Origin: Halisarca cf. caerulea | Taxonomy: Eukaryota > Porifera > Demospongiae > Chondrillida > Halisarcidae | Reading direction: 5' to 3' | DNA: 57,500 nucleotides | NCBI GenBank assembly: GCA_963170055.1 | Contig: CAUJGJ010000085.1 | Coordinates: forward strand, 172,701 to 230,200 | Shown here: in pieces, positions 15,581 through 35,275 of the stretch | How the letters are laid out: the number at the start of each line of letters is the position of its first letter | Numbering within the stretch: position 1 is the stretch's first letter | Translations under genes and position numbers: made by a program | Notes under the pieces: model-generated | Seen by the model: only the letters and a program-made list of their open reading frames with translations | What the model was told of the DNA's origin: nothing | Database searches by the model: none

Positions 15581-18500
15581 ATGGGTAAAGGAAGGAGACG
15601 TTCCCCGTCCCCCGACTCTTATGACGATGAAGACCGGAGTCGATCCAGAAAGAAGAAAGCTAAGCGGCGTTCCAGGTCGAGGAGTAGAGACAGGGAAAAG
15701 AAAAGGGAAAGGCGAAGGTCCAGAAGTCGTTCACGAGACAGGGGACACCGTTCAAGAAGCAGGTCCCGCAGTCCAAGAAGACTGACCGGTTTTGGTAGTA
15801 GATATGGTTGGTTTGGATCCAGACAACAAGAAGAGAAACCCAAAGACGCCAAATCCGAGCTACTGAAGTACATTAAAACCCTGAAAGAGGAAAAAAAGGA
15901 GCCTAAAACAAGTACTGAAGAACCGTTGCCAAAGAACGACGAAGAAGTGGAGACGTCCAGCGAAAAAAAGCCATCAGCCGTTATGTCTATCAAATCAGAC
16001 ACACAAGCAAAGTTAGATGAAGAAATGAGAAAAAGAAGAGAGAAAATTGAAGCATGGAGAGCATCTCGAAAGAAGGAAGCATCAGCCACTGAAGAAGACC
16101 AAGAGTCAGAAGGAGATAATGATCGAAAGAAGTGGACTCTGGAAGATGATGATGACGATGAAGGAGAAGAGGAAAACAGAGAGAACAAAATGGACACAAC
16201 TAACGAGCAGCCACCTGTAGAGGAAGACGTGGATCCGCTGGATGCTTTCATGGTTGGTGTCAACGAAGAGGTGAAACGCATCAAAGAAGATTGGAAGAAA
16301 TCTGCTGTCCCTGTTGGTGATCCTGGTCATAAACCTGTCAAGCAAGAGGAATCACAGAGGGGGGAGCTGATTGAAAGCAACAAGGATCTAATGGAGTATT
16401 CTTCCGAGGAAGAAGATGAAGGGTTCTCAACAGCTCTTGCACGACTGGTGAAGAAACACAAGAAGAAGGAACTTCCCAAAGTGGATCACTCACAACTTGA
16501 GTATGATGAGTTTCGAAGGGACTTTTATGTTGAAGTTCCTGAATTGAGTAGAATGACTGAAGAAGAAGTAACCTTGCTTCGGGAATCCTTGGAGAACATC
16601 CAGGTGAAGGGCAAGGACTGTCCCAAGCCAGTGAAGACGTGGGCTCAGTGTGGGCTCAGTGTAAAAGTGTTGGACATTTTGAGAAAGAACAACTATGAGA
16701 AACCCACTCCTATACAAGCCCAAGCCATCCCAGCAGTTATGTCTGGTCGGGATGTGATTGGTATAGCTAAGACGGGCAGTGGGAAAACCCTTGCGTTTGT
16801 CCTCCCCATGCTCCGCCACATCCTGGACCAGCCCCCTCTTGAATCAGGGGATGGTCCAATTGGGCTCATCATGACCCCCACCCGAGAGCTCGCGTTACAG
16901 ATTCACAGTGAATGTAAGAAGTTCTGCAAGTTCCTCTATCTTCAAGTTGCCTGTATTTATGGAGGTACAGGCATCAGTGAGCAGATAGGAGACTTGAAAC
17001 GTGGAGCAGAGATCATCGTGTGTACTCCTGGCAGAATGATTGACATGTTGGCGGCAAACAGTGGCCGCGTCACCAACCTTCGTAGGGTGACATATCTTGT
17101 TCTGGATGAAGCTGATCGTATGTTTGATATGGGATTTGAGCCACAGGTGATGAAAATTGTTCAGAACACACGTCCAGATCGACAGACAGTCCTCTTCTCT
17201 GCAACTTTCCCTCGAGTTATGGAAGCGCTGGCCAGAAAGATATTGACCAAGCCTGTTGAAGTACAAGTTGGAGGACGGAGTATTGTTTGTAGGGACATTG
17301 AACAGCAAATTCTTGTCATTGATGAATCCAAGAAGTTTCTAAAGTTGCTGGAGCTTCTAGGGATCTACCAGGAGAAAGGCAGTGTTTTGGTGTTTGTTGA
17401 GAAGCAAGATACGGCAGATTATTTGTTCCGTGATCTCCTAAAACATGGCTACCCTTGTATGTCTCTACATGGTGGCATGGATCAGTTTGATCGTGACGGA
17501 ACTATAGCCGATTTCAAGAATGGAGTAATTCGACTGATGGTGGCCACATCTGTGGCAGCACGAGGCTTGGATGTGAAGAATTTGATCATGGTGGTGAACT
17601 TTGACTGTCCCAACCACTATGAAGACTACGTCCATCGCTGTGGGAGAACTGGAAGGGCTGGAAATAAAGGGTACGCGTTTACCTTCATAACATCCAGTCA
17701 AGAAAAGATAGCTGGCGAGTTAATCAAGGGATTGGAGCTAGCTGAGCAAGAAATACCGAAAGAGCTAAAGGAACTCTGGGACAAGTACACTGAGCGACTG
17801 AAGGAACAAGGTTTGGAGAAGAAGAAGAGAAAACGAAGACTTGCAATTGGTTTTGGGGGCAAAGGTTACAAGTTCAATGAAGAGGAAGCAGCCCAGCAGA
17901 CAGAGAAGAGGCTCAAGCAGAAATCATCCCTTGGTATTCCAGAAGAAGAAGATGACGATGGAGATGCGCTCTCTCTGCTCACAATTGACAAGATTATGGA
18001 GAGAGCTTTCAGCAGCATCCCAAGGAAGAAGGACCCCTCTCAGCCTCAAGGGCCGGAAACAAAGGACCTCCCCAATCCCAAGTCTGCGGCTGGAAAGGCA
18101 CTGGCTAGAGCACAGGAAATTGCAGAAAAGATATCACAGACTAAGAATATTGGGGTCAGCCCCTTGGACGCAGCTCAGACAGCTGCCAGTGAAATCATGC
18201 GAGGTGGGTCTGTGGATCTCAAAGGAGCTGCTCTTGCCTCTCAAATTGCAGCCGGTATCAATGCTCGTGTTGGTGCTGGGAAGGCCAACACAACCGATGC
18301 AATTCTTCCAGCTGGTGTTCAGACGCAGCAGGATGGAAAAGAAGAGGAAACTGTAGAGAAGTCAATTCGCTATGAGGACGAGGTAGAAATAAATGACTTC
18401 CCACAGCAAGTTCGCTGGCGACTAACCAACAGAGATAACCTCGACACAATTGCTGAATTGTCAGAAGCTGGTATTACTGTTCGCGGGATCTATGTCGCTG

Positions 18501-18673
18501 AAGGAAAGAAATCGAAAGAAGGGGATAAAAAGCTTCACCTTGCTCTTGAGGCAGGAGGAGAGAGGCCCATTCAGGTTGCCAAACAGGAGTTGAAGAGACT
18601 TGTGATGGAGGAACTGACAAGAATGGCTGCATCCAACACTCCACAACGACCAGGACGGTACTCTGTTGTCTGA
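15581..18673 (+). CDS. DDX46: DEAD-box RNA helicase DDX46/Prp5
   Basis: A single open frame of 1,030 residues (human DDX46 1,031). It remodels the U2 snRNP during branch-site recognition in the nucleus. The N-terminus (MGKGRRRSPSPDSYDDEDRS) is an RS-rich domain of about 70 residues, followed by a charged coiled region. The helicase core shows the Q motif (YEKPTPIQAQAI), motif I AKTGSGKT near residue 395, PTRELALQ, DEAD in LVLDEADRMFDMGF near 507, SATFPR near 540, ATSVAARGLDV near 655 and HRCGRTGRAG near 684. The C-terminus ends with the conserved RYEDEVEINDFPQQVRWRLT block typical of Prp5. The ATG at 15581 was chosen over 15563 because a splice acceptor lies between them. The lack of introns in the CDS is notable beside 13-exon nicalin. 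Confidence 0.97.
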   Translation: MGKGRRRSPSPDSYDDEDRSRSRKKKAKRRSRSRSRDREKKRERRRSRSRSRDRGHRSRSRSRSPRRLTGFGSRYGWFGSRQQEEKPKDAKSELLKYIKTLKEEKKEPKTSTEEPLPKNDEEVETSSEKKPSAVMSIKSDTQAKLDEEMRKRREKIEAWRASRKKEASATEEDQESEGDNDRKKWTLEDDDDDEGEEENRENKMDTTNEQPPVEEDVDPLDAFMVGVNEEVKRIKEDWKKSAVPVGDPGHKPVKQEESQRGELIESNKDLMEYSSEEEDEGFSTALARLVKKHKKKELPKVDHSQLEYDEFRRDFYVEVPELSRMTEEEVTLLRESLENIQVKGKDCPKPVKTWAQCGLSVKVLDILRKNNYEKPTPIQAQAIPAVMSGRDVIGIAKTGSGKTLAFVLPMLRHILDQPPLESGDGPIGLIMTPTRELALQIHSECKKFCKFLYLQVACIYGGTGISEQIGDLKRGAEIIVCTPGRMIDMLAANSGRVTNLRRVTYLVLDEADRMFDMGFEPQVMKIVQNTRPDRQTVLFSATFPRVMEALARKILTKPVEVQVGGRSIVCRDIEQQILVIDESKKFLKLLELLGIYQEKGSVLVFVEKQDTADYLFRDLLKHGYPCMSLHGGMDQFDRDGTIADFKNGVIRLMVATSVAARGLDVKNLIMVVNFDCPNHYEDYVHRCGRTGRAGNKGYAFTFITSSQEKIAGELIKGLELAEQEIPKELKELWDKYTERLKEQGLEKKKRKRRLAIGFGGKGYKFNEEEAAQQTEKRLKQKSSLGIPEEEDDDGDALSLLTIDKIMERAFSSIPRKKDPSQPQGPETKDLPNPKSAAGKALARAQEIAEKISQTKNIGVSPLDAAQTAASEIMRGGSVDLKGAALASQIAAGINARVGAGKANTTDAILPAGVQTQQDGKEEETVEKSIRYEDEVEINDFPQQVRWRLTNRDNLDTIAELSEAGITVRGIYVAEGKKSKEGDKKLHLALEAGGERPIQVAKQELKRLVMEELTRMAASNTPQRPGRYSVV

Positions 18674-19086
18674 CACACCCTTTCTCCATCACAGCTACAT
18701 TTCCGTATGCCCTCATTATGAACACATGCATGAACACCTACCAACCTACGTTAACATTGTCCTAATGCATAGCAGTAAACATTCTTGTGTGTATGTTTGC
18801 ATGAACTTATTTCCCAACCACATTTGATTTGCATGATAATTATTTATTGACCAATATGAATAAATTTTGCAAATAAAAATATGTATATATATAGTATGAT
18901 TGAAGTAATAAATAGTACATTCTGTTGTAGACAAGTGAGAAAAATAAGATTGATGCAACCATGAATTGTAAATTTGATTGGAGTTGGGATGGAATAATAA
19001 CTTTCTAATAAGAAATTAATTTAAAAATTTCAACAATATTACCAGTGAGTAAAATTATAGATAATATATCATGCAGTGTTGATAAC
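18674..19086. other. overlapping 3' ends of DDX46 (+) and LYSMD3/4-like gene (-)
   Basis: AATAAA at 18859-18864 and 18872-18877 serve the plus strand. TTTATT at 18843-18848 is AATAAA on the minus strand. The two mRNAs probably overlap by some tens of bases. The rest is AT-rich and shows no gene. Confidence 0.6.
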
Positions 19087-20844
<1,758 letters not shown>

Positions 20845-20988
20845 TTTTACTGTACCGAAAAGGAGATCCCTAACGCATTGATGTCGACCACGCCCATAGG
20901 TACCGTACACGCCCCCTCGCAGCTGGTCTGGGTTACATTCCCCTCGAGTTTGTCTTACTACTAAGTGCTCCATTATCATAGATACATC
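20845..20988. promoter_or_regulatory. bidirectional LYSMD / PH-actin promoter
   Basis: The 144 bases between divergent ATGs are GC-richer than their surroundings. No E-box palindrome is present. A YY1-like AAAATGGCCGCC spans the minus-strand start codon. Confidence 0.5.
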
Positions 20989-22731
20989 ATGGCCCAAAAA
21001 ATTCCTGGCAAAGTGAAACGCATGACGCTATCAGGTTCCCTCTCTCTGTCAGAAGGCGTTCGAAAGGCCAAATCGGAGGCGGAGGTGCACAAGTTGGGAA
21101 CAAAGACGCTGTCTCAGACCCTTCTGAGGCTTAGAAGAATGTCAAGAGACGACGAAGAACTGAATATATCGTTGGTGAAGCCCATGTGCTCGGCAGAATG
21201 GGACCCAAGTTGTATTGTGGAATATATGTACGTGGACCGTAGAGTCCTTGTACCGCCTGACGAACCGCGGGAACTTTGTCGTCACAAGGGCTATTTGGAC
21301 AAACTCCCAGTGGGAGAGAGTAAACCGTCTTTCGTCAAAGGCTGGAAAAGACGGTATTTCAAAGTCAAAGAGGGATATCTCTCTTATTTTAAAACTCGCG
21401 AAGACAGCAAACCCCTTGGAGTTCTATCACTGGAGAATGCGACCACCACTCTTGAAGACGACATTCTTACTGTGGTCGACAGTAAAAGAAGGATTTTGTC
21501 CCTTCGAGGCTCAACCATGGACCTCTATATATGGAAACGAGCAATATCTGTGGAAGCCGTTGTCCCCACCATAACTCCCCCACTAGCGGCAATGCCAGGA
21601 CCGAGCAACACTGTTGTCATCGACATAGGATCCTGTTCAGTGAGAGCTGGTTATGCAACTGACAACACCTACCCACAGCTCTTCTTCCCAACTGTGTTTG
21701 CTGTTGATGTGATGACAAAGGAAATCACTGGAATAGGATTAGACGCCCTTGTTCCTGAACGGCGGGAAACGTCAAAAATTGTTTACCCCTGGAGGCATTC
21801 GGCACGCATGGATAAACAGGTCAAGAAGGGGGAATATTTGTACTGCTTGGTTAAGTTTGTGTTTGGACAGCTTCGTGTGAACCCGGCTGAAGTATCAGTA
21901 GTGGTTGCTCTTTCCCTGCATGCAACGGACGAAGACAAGCAGATGATAGGGGAGGTTCTCTTTGACCAGGTCGGGGTTCAGGCTGTTCTGGTACAAGATC
22001 AGGAGATTCTGGCTCTGTATTCTTACGGTGCACTGTCAGGGATTGTAGTGAACATTGGGGACCGGACAAGTGTGATGTCAGTTATTGATGGGTGTGCTGT
22101 GGAAGGGAGTGGCTTCCAGCTACCACTGGGAGGTGGGACGGTGACAGAGAATCTTAAACGCTTTTCCACTGAAAAGGGAATTCGGTATTTTTCCGATACA
22201 GAAGCTTACATCATGCGCTATGTAAAGGAAGAAATTGGCTACGTCTCTCAAGATATCGACACTGACCTTCGCATGTGCAGAGAATGTCCTGCCCAATACA
22301 CTCGCGGTGTTAACATGGATAATTTCTATCTCCCGGATCATCGGAAACTTATAAGCCTTGATTCCTCCCTGTTTCAGGCGTCTGAGGGGCATTTCAATTC
22401 AACTGTTTGGGGAAATGATGTCCCTTCATTGCACAAACTTGTGTGGCAGTCATTACAGGCTTCACCGATTGATGAGCGCAGAGACCTTGCAAACCACATC
22501 TACCTCAGTGGATCAGGGACGCTTTTGGTTGGCCTACCGGAAAGACTTGAAAAAGAGCTCAATAAACTTGTCCCGTCAGGCTACAGTGTCAAAATACATG
22601 CTTCAGAGAAGCGAGGTCACGCTGCTTTCATTGGTGCTGGGGTTTTGGCATCACTGCAAAACTTTCACAATGCATGTGTTTCAAACTCAGAATGGTATTC
22701 ACTTGGTATTCGTTCGTTTTCAAAATCATAG
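20989..22731 (+). CDS. PH domain fused to a divergent actin-fold domain, intronless
   Basis: An open frame of 580 residues from the ATG at 20989. Residues 1-95 are basic and unassigned. A PH domain follows at about 100-188: GYLDKLPV, WKRRYFKVKEGYLSYFK, PLGVLSLENAT, and the terminal-helix tryptophan in LYIWKRAI. From about 208 to 575 the chain looks like actin: VVIDIGSCSVRAGYA (phosphate-1 loop), FFPTVFAVDV, IVYPWRHSARMDK, VVNIGDRTSVMSVIDG (phosphate-2 loop), HIYLSGSGTLLVGLPERLEK (adenosine region) and AAFIGAGVLASLQNF near the end. In the phosphate-2 loop the expected DSGDG...H is altered (D to N, S to I, G to R, and H161 equivalent to V), so ATP hydrolysis is doubtful. Membrane-lipid-linked actin-related scaffolding is a guess. 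I know no named family with this order. Confidence 0.85.
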   Translation: MAQKIPGKVKRMTLSGSLSLSEGVRKAKSEAEVHKLGTKTLSQTLLRLRRMSRDDEELNISLVKPMCSAEWDPSCIVEYMYVDRRVLVPPDEPRELCRHKGYLDKLPVGESKPSFVKGWKRRYFKVKEGYLSYFKTREDSKPLGVLSLENATTTLEDDILTVVDSKRRILSLRGSTMDLYIWKRAISVEAVVPTITPPLAAMPGPSNTVVIDIGSCSVRAGYATDNTYPQLFFPTVFAVDVMTKEITGIGLDALVPERRETSKIVYPWRHSARMDKQVKKGEYLYCLVKFVFGQLRVNPAEVSVVVALSLHATDEDKQMIGEVLFDQVGVQAVLVQDQEILALYSYGALSGIVVNIGDRTSVMSVIDGCAVEGSGFQLPLGGGTVTENLKRFSTEKGIRYFSDTEAYIMRYVKEEIGYVSQDIDTDLRMCRECPAQYTRGVNMDNFYLPDHRKLISLDSSLFQASEGHFNSTVWGNDVPSLHKLVWQSLQASPIDERRDLANHIYLSGSGTLLVGLPERLEKELNKLVPSGYSVKIHASEKRGHAAFIGAGVLASLQNFHNACVSNSEWYSLGIRSFSKS

Positions 22732-22939
22732 TGTATTAGCTTTCTGTTTCACCAACCCCGCTTTATTTCAACCTTTTTCAGTGAATTATTATTATTAGAT
22801 TGTGGTTAAGGCGCTTATTGTAGACGCTATCAGCGTTTAATAAAAGCCCACCAACTAAACATGGAAGGGGCGCCAGGAGCGCATTAGTATCGAATAGCAC
22901 TTCATGGTAGCAAAGACGACCGCCAATTACTCTCGAATC
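22732..22939 (+). other. short gap between PH-actin gene and SHB-like gene
   Basis: It contains AATAAA near 22839, a likely polyadenylation signal for the PH-actin gene, and the leader of the next gene. Nothing else is seen. Confidence 0.5.
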
Positions 22940-30766
<7,827 letters not shown>

Positions 30767-31149
30767 CTCCACCTGTGTGTGTATGTGTGTGTGTGCGTGT
30801 ATGTGTACATTGACACTCCTCACTCAGCTCTTGCCTACACTGCTACCACCATCTACACTAACATAAGATATTATCAACAATTTTTCTGCAGTTTTAATAT
30901 TACTTCTATTAAGTACATTAATGGCAATAATTAAGTTTCATTTTATTAACTGCAATTTGTTTGTATTTCTCGGTAATCACATGCACGACACAGTTATGTT
31001 CTGTGATCAAGTACAGTTCGTTATGGCGTTGACTAACTTGTATTTCCATCACTTGACAGCAGTGAAATTCAATCCAAAATTTGACATGCACAACAATATG
31101 TATTATTATTATATATGTACTGGTATATATACCTATATGGGTTATTTTT

Positions 31150-31310
31150 AAGTGGAAAAAGATTGGTGAATGCTAAAAATGTATTATTCCTGGTAGAAAT
31201 TTGTGGTTCATGCCAGAAGGATATTGAAACTTGAAGTAAAACTAGCTTTTGTGAGTAAAAATTAATATTTTGTGTTTAATTTTCTTCCAAACCATGAAAC
31301 CAGGTGTATA
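31150..31310 (+). mobile_element. dispersed repeat (AGAAGG/AACTTGCAGTAA family), copy 1
   Basis: It shares GTGGTTCATGCCAGAAGGAT, AACTTGAAGTAAAACTAGCT and TTTGTGAGTAAAA with the copies at 38101-38265 and 41888-42078. Confidence 0.55.
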
Positions 31311-31734
31311 CTATGCACTGATTTTTCTAAATATTTTGGAATTCACTGTACAAATTTTTAACAATTTAAGCAACATCCCATAGTATACTGGTGCCGTATA
31401 CGGAGGGGCTACTGCACTTAACACACACATTGCATGCATTATCTGGTATCCCGGTAATGGTAACCATGGGAACAAATGCATCTCAAACAATACATGGCTG
31501 CATGTAGTCAAATTCCTGTGAAAGCAGTTGCATCTTCACATGCAGTTAATTCCATCGAAGCACTTAATTCATGAACTTCGCTTGAATAGCACTCACAATA
31601 GTGTATTGGAATTTAATATAATTCATTCAATTCAATCTTGTGTACAATCCTTGACCTTCTCTTTGACCTTTATTTAGCTATCAGGAAGTTGGTGTGTTTG
31701 GCCATTCCCCACGTCTTAGCCTTGTCAGGCGGGC

Positions 31735-31945
31735 AAAGGGATCAACAGGATGTAAAACAAGGATCTCGGAACACGGATCAACAGGATGTAAAACAAGGAT
31801 CACGGAACACGGATCAACAGGATGTAAAACAAGGATCACGGAACACGGATCAAGATTATGGATCACCACAAGTCAGACATGACCATCTCGTGACTTGTGG
31901 TGATTCGTGCTCCGTGATCCGTGATCTGTGTTTTACAACATCCCC
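31735..31945 (+). repeat. 36-bp minisatellite inside a long imperfect palindrome
   Basis: Three to four copies of a unit containing GATCAACAGGATGTAAAACA and AGGATCACGGAACACG. The last copy folds back: ATCACCACAAGTCA (31862-31875) pairs perfectly with 31891-31904 across a 15-base loop. The outer arms (GGATGTAAAACA against TGTTTTACAACATCC) also pair. Confidence 0.9.
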
Positions 31946-32746
31946 AAAGGGAAAGGCAATGATAGATGTTCCCAGTCCCAGTTCCCGCAGCCTTTGACTA
32001 ATTCCCAATTACACTTGGACAATTTTCTACCACAGACAGGCTGCATCACAAGGTGAAGACAGACCTTTAGCCACACCTTTTTAACACACCTCGGCACATT
32101 ACAACACCCACTCATGATCACTGCTGTCTGTGAAGCGTTTTAATAATAAATAATGATAAATAATAAACCTTGCCCTCGGTCCTCATTCCCAATTGGCCTC
32201 AGTCCCTGTTCCCACTTTTTGCCATTTATTACTGTAGTCTCGTTCCCATTCAGCCCTAGTCCCTGTTCCCACTTACATAGTATGATACCCATCTGTCCCC
32301 ATTCCTATATGATACCCATCTGTCCCCATTCCCAGTTGACAAGAGGCACTGATTGAAGTTATGTGTTGCAAGATTTATCACAAAATGCCAATGTTGTTTC
32401 CAATCTGCATTACAACTACCATTACATTCATGATATAGATAATTCAATGAGCCTATATTTATTGTGACTGGATTGCATTATTCATAATGTAATATTTAAT
32501 TAGCCTATTAAAAAGAAATGGTCAGAGATATCATACATTTCGTATAACATTGCAAGTATCATTTAAAATAATATCAGTTCAAACTAATACGTCAGAAAAA
32601 TTACACAAAATTAGCTGTTTTACAAGATAATTAAAGCAGATTGTAAACAAAAACAACAGCAACATAAATAACAACAACAACAACAGTGCAAACATGTACA
32701 ATGAGTGGTGACAAAGTAGCAGTTAACAAAATAGAAGAAATCGTCA

Positions 32747-34822
32747 TTAGTTCTTGTAACGTTTTCTGAAAATGGGCTGTGGAAAGGTCGCTGTTATCTG
32801 GCTCCAATTCTTCTCCACAAAAACCAATTTCTTTTCGTTTAGTTGACTCAAGAACATCAGCTTTACGGCTTGAGGCTTGGTTACAAGATTTCCATGATGG
32901 TAGAGTTCAGACCATGTCTTCTCACTGTTTGATGCTGGTCGTTTTGAGCCTGCTTTTCTCATTTTCCCTTTTGGGTCCACACTTGGCTCTAAAGCCTTCA
33001 GGTTAACATACGCACAACACTCTTGACAAGCTAGAACAAGTGATTCTTTGTTTCCCAAGGTAACAACACAGCTACCCACAACAGGGCCCCAGTGTAGAGA
33101 GAGGCCATTTTCTCGGTCCCTGTACGATGGAATCAGCTCTGTGAACCGCTGAGTTTCCAAATTCACGCACAACAGCTGTCGGTTGAGGCACAGGACAAGA
33201 GCAATGCTCTGACGAGGATGGAAGCAGAGGGAAGCAATAGGAGAGAGAACAGAAGGCAGACGATAGGAGGTACCCTTGCTTTGTTCAAAGAGTACAATTT
33301 CTCTATGAGCAAACACGACCACTATCCACAGCTGACGGGTGCACACATGTATGGCAGTTACGAGACGATCACTGCACTCCAGGAGCGTTGACATGACCAA
33401 ATCTGCACCTTCCTCTCCATTTATGATGTTACCAATTATGACCGATCCGTCAATGGTTGCAATGATGATTTGATCACTTTGAAGGAATTTGAGGTGTCGG
33501 GCTTTGATGTCTGATGATAAAATGAGATTAACTTTTCCTTCCGTTGTCATTAGCTGATACAACCACAATTTGGACGAATTAGAGAGGCATATCAGTGAAC
33601 CATCATCACTGATTGCACTGCAGGTCAGGTGATCTGCACATGACGATGGAAGGGCTAGCCGGGCCAGACACACTGGGTGGGCGTGAACAAAGGGCTGACT
33701 TTCACGTGAGCCAACATGTGTTGATGAGGTGGCAGGTGTTGGCATGGCAACCGATGACAGCTGCCACAAATCAACAGATGTGTTCCGCTGATGCAGCAAC
33801 TGCTCACTCTCTGTGGCCAAATGACATACACTGCTAGCCAAAGGAAAAGGGTAAATAACTTCGCAGGAGACTTTCTTGAAGTTGTATTGATCGTAAACCA
33901 CAAGCGTTGTGTCTACTCCTCCTGAGACGAGACAGTTCTTTCTTGATAGTGCCAGTGCGCGGATGTCGTGTGTGTGTGCTATAACTTCGCCTGACTGCAC
34001 CCATCCAACCTGACTAGCCTTGTGACTCACTCTCTTCAGGCAAACAACTTTCTGATCAATTCCACCTGCAAATATTGTCTTCTTGTCTGCACTTACAACA
34101 ACAGACAAAATGTCAGCAAGATGGAGTTGAAACGATTGAACAAGTGTGCCGTGATAGCTATCCCATATTTGAATTTTCCCACCAGAATCTCCACTGACAA
34201 AATGGCCGTCATCAATGTCGGCAATACTCCACACAAGTGTATCCTTGTCCTTTGGCTTGTCAAGGGTGATGCGCATGTCACAAATGCCTTTGTTCATGTC
34301 ATAGCGTTTGACGATACTTTCTGTACCCCCAGCAAATATAAATCGATTTGACGGTTGCCATGACAATGATAGGATACGGGTGCCTTGAGGACCGACAGCC
34401 TTGATGAAATTGAGCTCTCCAGTACCACAAACCGCGTACAAACGGATAAAACCGTCTTCAAAGCCAGCTGCAAGTGTCTGGCCAGTGGAATCAGGAGAGG
34501 CACACCAGATGGCGCCCCCGTTACCTTCTGTAACGTACTGCTGTCGAAACAGATCCGTATCCCACTGCACAATCTTTCCATCTAAGCCTGACGAATACAG
34601 ATTCCCCCGGCACCACAAGAGAACCTCAACAGAAGCGTTGAGTCTTCCTGGAATGATTCCTTTCTGGTACCATTGATCTTCCGAGCGCCAGATTTCAATA
34701 GAGCCGTCTGAACGAGCGACTGCTAAATCCTCGTCATCAGAAAAAGCCAAACAGCTAATGGATTGTGGAGTGTAGTCAAGGAATCTCACTCTGTGTGCTT
34801 GCAGCACCAAGCTTTGTGCCAT
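32747..34822 (-). CDS. UTP4: UTP4 (cirhin), small-subunit processome WD40 protein
   Basis: A single-exon frame of 691 residues (human 686). UTP4 belongs to the t-UTP/UTP-A subcomplex that starts 18S rRNA processing in the nucleolus. It begins with HRVRFLDYTPQSISCLAFS, matching the HRVRFFNY-type start of the family. WD40-like repeats follow: LAVARSDGSIEIWRS, SGLDGKIVQWDTD, LAAGFEDGFIRLYAV, RILSLSWQPSNRFIFAGG, FVSGDSGGKIQIWDSYHGTL and THDIRALALSRKNCLVSGGV. The tail VKLMFLSQLNEKKLVFVEKN followed by PQPIFRKRYKN fits the UTP4 C-terminus. It is divergent from RASA1 across an 88-bp promoter with four E-boxes, a plausible arrangement for MYC-type control of ribosome biogenesis. Confidence 0.93.
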   Translation of the reverse strand: MAQSLVLQAHRVRFLDYTPQSISCLAFSDDEDLAVARSDGSIEIWRSEDQWYQKGIIPGRLNASVEVLLWCRGNLYSSGLDGKIVQWDTDLFRQQYVTEGNGGAIWCASPDSTGQTLAAGFEDGFIRLYAVCGTGELNFIKAVGPQGTRILSLSWQPSNRFIFAGGTESIVKRYDMNKGICDMRITLDKPKDKDTLVWSIADIDDGHFVSGDSGGKIQIWDSYHGTLVQSFQLHLADILSVVVSADKKTIFAGGIDQKVVCLKRVSHKASQVGWVQSGEVIAHTHDIRALALSRKNCLVSGGVDTTLVVYDQYNFKKVSCEVIYPFPLASSVCHLATESEQLLHQRNTSVDLWQLSSVAMPTPATSSTHVGSRESQPFVHAHPVCLARLALPSSCADHLTCSAISDDGSLICLSNSSKLWLYQLMTTEGKVNLILSSDIKARHLKFLQSDQIIIATIDGSVIIGNIINGEEGADLVMSTLLECSDRLVTAIHVCTRQLWIVVVFAHREIVLFEQSKGTSYRLPSVLSPIASLCFHPRQSIALVLCLNRQLLCVNLETQRFTELIPSYRDRENGLSLHWGPVVGSCVVTLGNKESLVLACQECCAYVNLKALEPSVDPKGKMRKAGSKRPASNSEKTWSELYHHGNLVTKPQAVKLMFLSQLNEKKLVFVEKNWSQITATFPQPIFRKRYKN

Positions 34823-34910
34823 GGACTAGTTTCTCTGCACGTGGGTCACATATCACGTGGATAACACGTGAGGATGTCACGTGGGATACAAAGAACAGGA
34901 AAACCAAAAA
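34823..34910. promoter_or_regulatory. UTP4/RASA1 bidirectional promoter with four CACGTG E-boxes
   Basis: CACGTG occurs at 34838-34843, 34854-34859, 34865-34870 and 34878-34883, spaced 16, 11 and 13 bases. Their density within 46 bases far exceeds chance. AAAAATGGCTAC (YY1-like) overlaps the RASA1 start. Confidence 0.8.
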
Positions 34911-35226
34911 ATGGCTACCAACCCTTACTTCGACAATGACGAAGATATTGTCCCTGAGCCTGTCTACTTCAGTTTGATGGATCCTGTTTTTCGTCGAGAA
35001 GAGGTTGAAAATCCTATAGAAGCTGCTGCAGATGATGAAGAGGACGAATTAAGTGATACAGAGATGGAAGTCATGGATTTGACAGCCCCGCCGCCGCAAG
35101 CGTAAGCATTGAATTGTTGAGTTACGTGTAGCGTAACATTAGGCTAGTGAAATGGTCGTGCATGTATGTTAGAACACATTTTACGCTGTACGTTTGTTTA
35201 CAATAGTGCTGGACTCTCAGCACTGA

Positions 35227-35275
<49 letters not shown>

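Larger units (their letters stand above)
30767..32746. other. 2-kb tail-to-tail region between SHB-like gene and UTP4
   Basis: AT-rich and without a supportable gene. It holds a dispersed repeat copy (31150-31310), a 36-bp minisatellite with a large inverted repeat (31735-31945) and CCCAGTTCCC-rich sequence. TTTATT at about 32458 is a possible minus-strand UTP4 polyadenylation signal. Confidence 0.6.

Noticed and set aside
31638..31997. 119-residue frame with DQQDVKQGSRNT repeats
   Set aside because: The repeats are a 36-bp minisatellite that forms a palindrome. No promoter, introns or homologous domain are seen.
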